A stretch of DNA of 9,120 nt from Bacteroidota bacterium (lineage in GTDB: Bacteria; Bacteroidota; Rhodothermia; Balneolales; HLUCCA01): contig DLXM01000382.1 in the NCBI GenBank assembly GCA_003448835.1, positions 1 to 9,120 of the forward strand, written 5' to 3'. The translations under genes and the position numbers were made by a program. The notes beneath the pieces were generated by a model. The model saw nothing but the letters and a program-made list of their open reading frames with translations, had not been told where the DNA came from and ran no database searches. Within the stretch, counting starts at the first letter, position 1, and every line of letters begins with the position of its first letter. This document shows positions 6,126 through 9,120 of this stretch, one piece after another.

Positions 6126-7403
6126 TTATCTGACTGCCGGCAATATTACCGTAAAACAAGTATTCCCCGGTTTAGATTCTAATTTGATACTACCCCCAAG
6201 ACTCGAAATAATATTATGGCTGACCGAAAGACCGAGTCCAGTTCCTTTGCCAACCTCTTTGGTCGTAAAAAATGGCTCAAAAATTCGTTCTTTAATGTTA
6301 GCCGGGATTCCGGATCCATTGTCTATAATCTGGATAATGACATTTAGATCATCTGACTCAGATAACAACGTGACCTGCGGTTTCGATATTCCCTCACACG
6401 CATCGACCGCATTTAATACAAAATTCAAAAATACCTGATAAAGTTGATCCGGTACCGCTTGAATAGGTGGTAGATTAGATTCGAGTTCCATGTTAAACTG
6501 AACATTTCGGCATCGTGCATCATGTTTTAGGAGTCCAATTACCTCATTAATGGTATCATTCAGGTTCATCGTTGTGATTTCCGGACTTTTTGGCCTTGAG
6601 AAATCGACTAAATCCCGAACAATGCGTGTAATCCGATTGATATTCTCACGTACGCGTCCCAACTGTTCAAGTTGTGTTTCGTCCTTTATTTTACGTTGTA
6701 AAAGCTGAATGATGGATGAAATCGCTGTAAGCGGATTTCCGATTTCATGCGCAACACCGGCAGCCATATGTCCAAGACTTGCCATCCGTTCGGATCGCGC
6801 CATCTGAGCCTGTCGAATCGCACGTGCCGTGAGATTACGCATGGTATATGTATAAATCTCTATATTGCCTTCATCATCCAGAATGCTTGTCATCGTGAGT
6901 GCAACGAACAGAATTTGTCCCTCATGGTCATTTACATCCAATTCGATTTCCTGTTGACCACGTTTTGCAAATCGGGATGCAACCGGAATCTTAATGATAT
7001 CTTCCAGTTTTTTTCCCACTACATCTTTTCTGTTCCAACCCAGCATCGATGTTGCTGCATCATTCCAAAAAGTAATAGTATGTGTTTTATCAGTAATGAT
7101 GATCGCTTCCGATGCATTATTCATGATACGTCGAAATTGATCCCCCTGATGTTGAATAGCCGCTAAAAACTGCTTTCGAAATTCATAAAGCGTCCATACA
7201 ATCCATCCCAGCAGTGAAATAGCCGTGAGGATCCCGCGACTAAAATGTAGATTTCTTATAGCCTCGGCATCAAAATCATCAAGTAATGTGATACGAATAA
7301 TCTCAAATCCACCAAAAATCAAACCGATTATTAATACCGAAGTGGCAAGTAGGTAGGGGAATCGGATTTCCTTAAGAAAATTCTTAAATGAGAGATTCGG
7401 CAT
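6126..7403 (-). CDS. Membrane-bound PAS-domain sensor histidine kinase (NtrB-like core)
   Basis: A 425-residue kinase of the inner membrane. Two transmembrane helices (about 15-36 and 57-75) enclose a loop of only about 20 residues, so a large periplasmic sensor domain is absent. A PAS domain follows (about 88-190), then HisKA with the H-box SLGHMAAGVAHEIGNPLTAI (209-228, phosphorylated His219), and an HATPase_c domain with N-box NFVLNAVDA (327-335), G1 DNGSGIP (361-367), F-box FEPFFTTK (375-382) and G2 GKGTGLGLSV (385-394). The HEIGNPL form is typical of kinases that partner NtrC-type regulators, and such a gene lies directly downstream. The start ATG overlaps the amidase stop by one base (TGATG), implying translational coupling. 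The signal is probably read by the PAS domain or within the membrane. Confidence 0.95.
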   Translation of the reverse strand: MPNLSFKNFLKEIRFPYLLATSVLIIGLIFGGFEIIRITLLDDFDAEAIRNLHFSRGILTAISLLGWIVWTLYEFRKQFLAAIQHQGDQFRRIMNNASEAIIITDKTHTITFWNDAATSMLGWNRKDVVGKKLEDIIKIPVASRFAKRGQQEIELDVNDHEGQILFVALTMTSILDDEGNIEIYTYTMRNLTARAIRQAQMARSERMASLGHMAAGVAHEIGNPLTAISSIIQLLQRKIKDETQLEQLGRVRENINRITRIVRDLVDFSRPKSPEITTMNLNDTINEVIGLLKHDARCRNVQFNMELESNLPPIQAVPDQLYQVFLNFVLNAVDACEGISKPQVTLLSESDDLNVIIQIIDNGSGIPANIKERIFEPFFTTKEVGKGTGLGLSVSHNIISSLGGSIKLESKPGNTCFTVILPAVR

Positions 7404-9076
7404 CAGTTTCTGGCAAATTCAGGTATTTGTTTGTGGAAGTCGGTCACATTTTGAAAGGCTCGTGCAAGTGCTAATACTTTGCCTTCATCAAACAAATGTC
7501 CCATAAATGTGATACTTGTGGGTAATCCGCGTTCATTAAAACCGTTTGGCACAACTACACAAGGATGTCCGGTTAAGTTGGTAATCGTCAGGTTGCCCCC
7601 ACCATACGATGGAACCACATAAACATCAACATCCTTTATTGCTTCGTGCATTTCATATTGCAATAACGTTCTAGCCCGGCTGGCCTGAATATATTCCACC
7701 GCTGGAACCGTTCGCGCTGTTCTGAAAACATTTGGCCATGCATTTCGAATTTGACGCACCATTTGGTCATCCTGGTTCGATAATGTTAATTGCTCAAATG
7801 CCGCGGCGGACTCAACATCCAGCATTACACTGACAGCACCTGTCGGGAATTCAGGTAGCCGAATAGGCACCAGATTTGCCCCAAGACCTCGTAGTATTTC
7901 CAAGACCGCGGTATCATTAGCTTTGCCCGGGTAATCTGCTTCGAAGGCAGCTTCAACATACCCAACCCTCAAATTCGCAAAATCAAAATCCGGATTGTAA
8001 TTAAATGGTATGTTGTAGACGGATGGATCTTTGCCATCGGGTCCATAAATGTAATTAAACACTATTGCTGCATCCTCGGCTGATCGTGTAATCGGACCCA
8101 ATTTATCCATACTCCAGCTTAATGCCATTGCACCGTGTCGGCTTACACGTCCGTAGGTCGGACGTAATCCGGAGACACCATTTCTGGTTGCCGGAGATAC
8201 AATTGACCCCAGCGTTTCACTCCCAATCGCAAAAGCAACAAGTCCGGCAGCCATCGCAGACGACGATCCCGCACTGGATCCACTGGCTCCGACTTCCAGA
8301 TTCCATGGAGTTCTGGTCATACCTCCAAACCAAACATCCCCCCATGCGAGTGCTCCAAGTGTCAATTTCGCAAGATGGACCGCACCAGCAGCTTCCAGTT
8401 TCTTGATAACCGTTGCTGTTTCATTAATAACTTGATCTTTATAAGGCGTGGCACCCCAGGTTGTTGGATATCCTTCTAATGCCAGTAAATCTTTGGACCC
8501 GTATGGAATTCCATGAAGTAGTCCACGATTTATACCGACTGAAATCTCCTCATCAGCCCGGCGAGCCTGTTCCAACGCAAGATCTTCGGTGAGTGTAATG
8601 ACATTTTCGAGTTGTGGACCGTATTTTTTCAACCGATCCAGGAACATTAGTGTGAGTTCCATCGAAGTAATCTGGCGGGATTGCATCAAAACGGACAATT
8701 CTGCAACCGTCATAAATGCCAGTTCAGTGCGATCCTCTGGTACGCGCACATCGGTCGGCAGCTTCCAATCGATCGAATACTGAGTTTTTTCGAACTCCAT
8801 TCCCGGTAGCAATGGATTGAACAACAACGATGGCCACACAGAGTTTTCGATTTTTAAATCACGTAGTTCCTGAAATCCCTCCACATTTTCTCGCACACCC
8901 TGTAGCATGGAATCTCTTTCGGCGTCGGTAAATTCAAGTCCGGTCATTTTTTCAAAATGTTGAATATCGGTCGTCTCAATCAACTCCGATTCCTTATTAA
9001 AATAGATCACCCAAAACACGCTGGCGACTAAAATTCCAGCAACTAATGACCCTATAATCGTTTTAAACTTTTCCAT
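7403..9076 (-). CDS. Membrane-anchored amidase-signature family hydrolase
   Basis: A 557-residue amidase-signature enzyme, expected to hydrolyse a C-N amide bond to acid plus ammonia or amine. The Ser-cisSer-Lys triad is visible: Lys195 in GIPYGSKD, the cis-Ser at about Ser267 in the Gly/Ser-rich GASGSSAGSSSA (263-274), and nucleophile Ser291 in GSETLGSIVSP (285-295). The 24-residue spacing between the two serines matches the family. A hydrophobic helix (about 8-26) with no clear cleavage site suggests a signal anchor, followed by an extension of roughly 100 residues before the catalytic domain. The anchor and the absence of gatB/gatC nearby argue against GatA. Substrate is unknown; peptide amides, fatty-acid amides or carboxamides are possible. 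It is the first gene of an operon with the kinase and regulator. No Shine-Dalgarno is apparent, and no recognisable promoter lies in the 44 bases available upstream. Confidence 0.88.
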   Translation of the reverse strand: MEKFKTIIGSLVAGILVASVFWVIYFNKESELIETTDIQHFEKMTGLEFTDAERDSMLQGVRENVEGFQELRDLKIENSVWPSLLFNPLLPGMEFEKTQYSIDWKLPTDVRVPEDRTELAFMTVAELSVLMQSRQITSMELTLMFLDRLKKYGPQLENVITLTEDLALEQARRADEEISVGINRGLLHGIPYGSKDLLALEGYPTTWGATPYKDQVINETATVIKKLEAAGAVHLAKLTLGALAWGDVWFGGMTRTPWNLEVGASGSSAGSSSAMAAGLVAFAIGSETLGSIVSPATRNGVSGLRPTYGRVSRHGAMALSWSMDKLGPITRSAEDAAIVFNYIYGPDGKDPSVYNIPFNYNPDFDFANLRVGYVEAAFEADYPGKANDTAVLEILRGLGANLVPIRLPEFPTGAVSVMLDVESAAAFEQLTLSNQDDQMVRQIRNAWPNVFRTARTVPAVEYIQASRARTLLQYEMHEAIKDVDVYVVPSYGGGNLTITNLTGHPCVVVPNGFNERGLPTSITFMGHLFDEGKVLALARAFQNVTDFHKQIPEFARN

Positions 9077-9120
9077 AATTCGATGTAAAAAATGTGAATT
9101 AAATGTCTTTTATACTACAA

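Noticed and set aside
6747..7166. 139-codon plus-strand frame inside the kinase gene
   Set aside because: Antisense to strongly conserved PAS and H-box coding sequence; Cys/His-rich composition typical of a shadow frame and no domain.
8122..8406. 94-codon plus-strand frame inside the amidase gene
   Set aside because: Antisense to the catalytic amidase-signature region, which is clearly the coding strand.
8445..8465. TGGCAC-like box inside the amidase gene as another sigma-54 promoter
   Set aside because: It lacks a matching TTGC at the correct distance and lies within coding sequence.
7403..9076. Amidase as GatA of the glutamyl-tRNA(Gln) amidotransferase
   Set aside because: It has an N-terminal membrane anchor and an extension, longer length than GatA, and no gatB or gatC nearby.

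Overview
The window looks like chromosomal DNA from a free-living, moderately low-GC member of the Bacteroidota/FCB group. A Balneola- or Rhodothermia-like lineage is my best guess. The reasons are a signal-peptide-bearing outer-membrane beta-barrel ending in Phe, paired YceI-type periplasmic proteins, weak or absent Shine-Dalgarno sites before several genes, and C5-pathway haem synthesis. This assignment is an inference from protein style, not a database match. I see no mobile element, CRISPR array, tRNA or rRNA.

Layout. Positions 1-648 (minus) hold the N-terminal half of glutamate-1-semialdehyde aminomutase (hemL), cut by the window edge. Positions 730-1104 (minus) encode a single-domain receiver with a degenerate acidic pocket. 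Positions 1280-2551 (minus) encode a porin-like barrel, followed by a strong intrinsic terminator at 1217-1250. The 2552-3154 intergenic region is the regulatory centre of the window. It carries two divergent, near-consensus sigma-54 promoters and several perfect or near-perfect palindromes placed like enhancer sites. Positions 3155-3721 and 3760-4521 (plus) are two tandem, paralogous YceI-domain exported proteins. Positions 9076-4682 (minus) form an operon: membrane-anchored amidase-signature hydrolase, then a PAS/HisKA sensor kinase (start overlaps the amidase stop), then an NtrC-type sigma-54 activator. This operon converges on the YceI pair at 4522-4681.

How it may fit together. The kinase and NtrC-type regulator form a two-component system whose output is sigma-54 promoter activation. 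The only two sigma-54 promoters I find lie about 1.6-2 kb away, in front of the porin and the YceI pair. The simplest hypothesis is a local envelope regulon: the system senses a membrane or cytoplasmic cue and switches on an outer-membrane channel plus two periplasmic lipid-binding-type proteins. The promoters and protein families are read from sequence. The regulatory link is inference.
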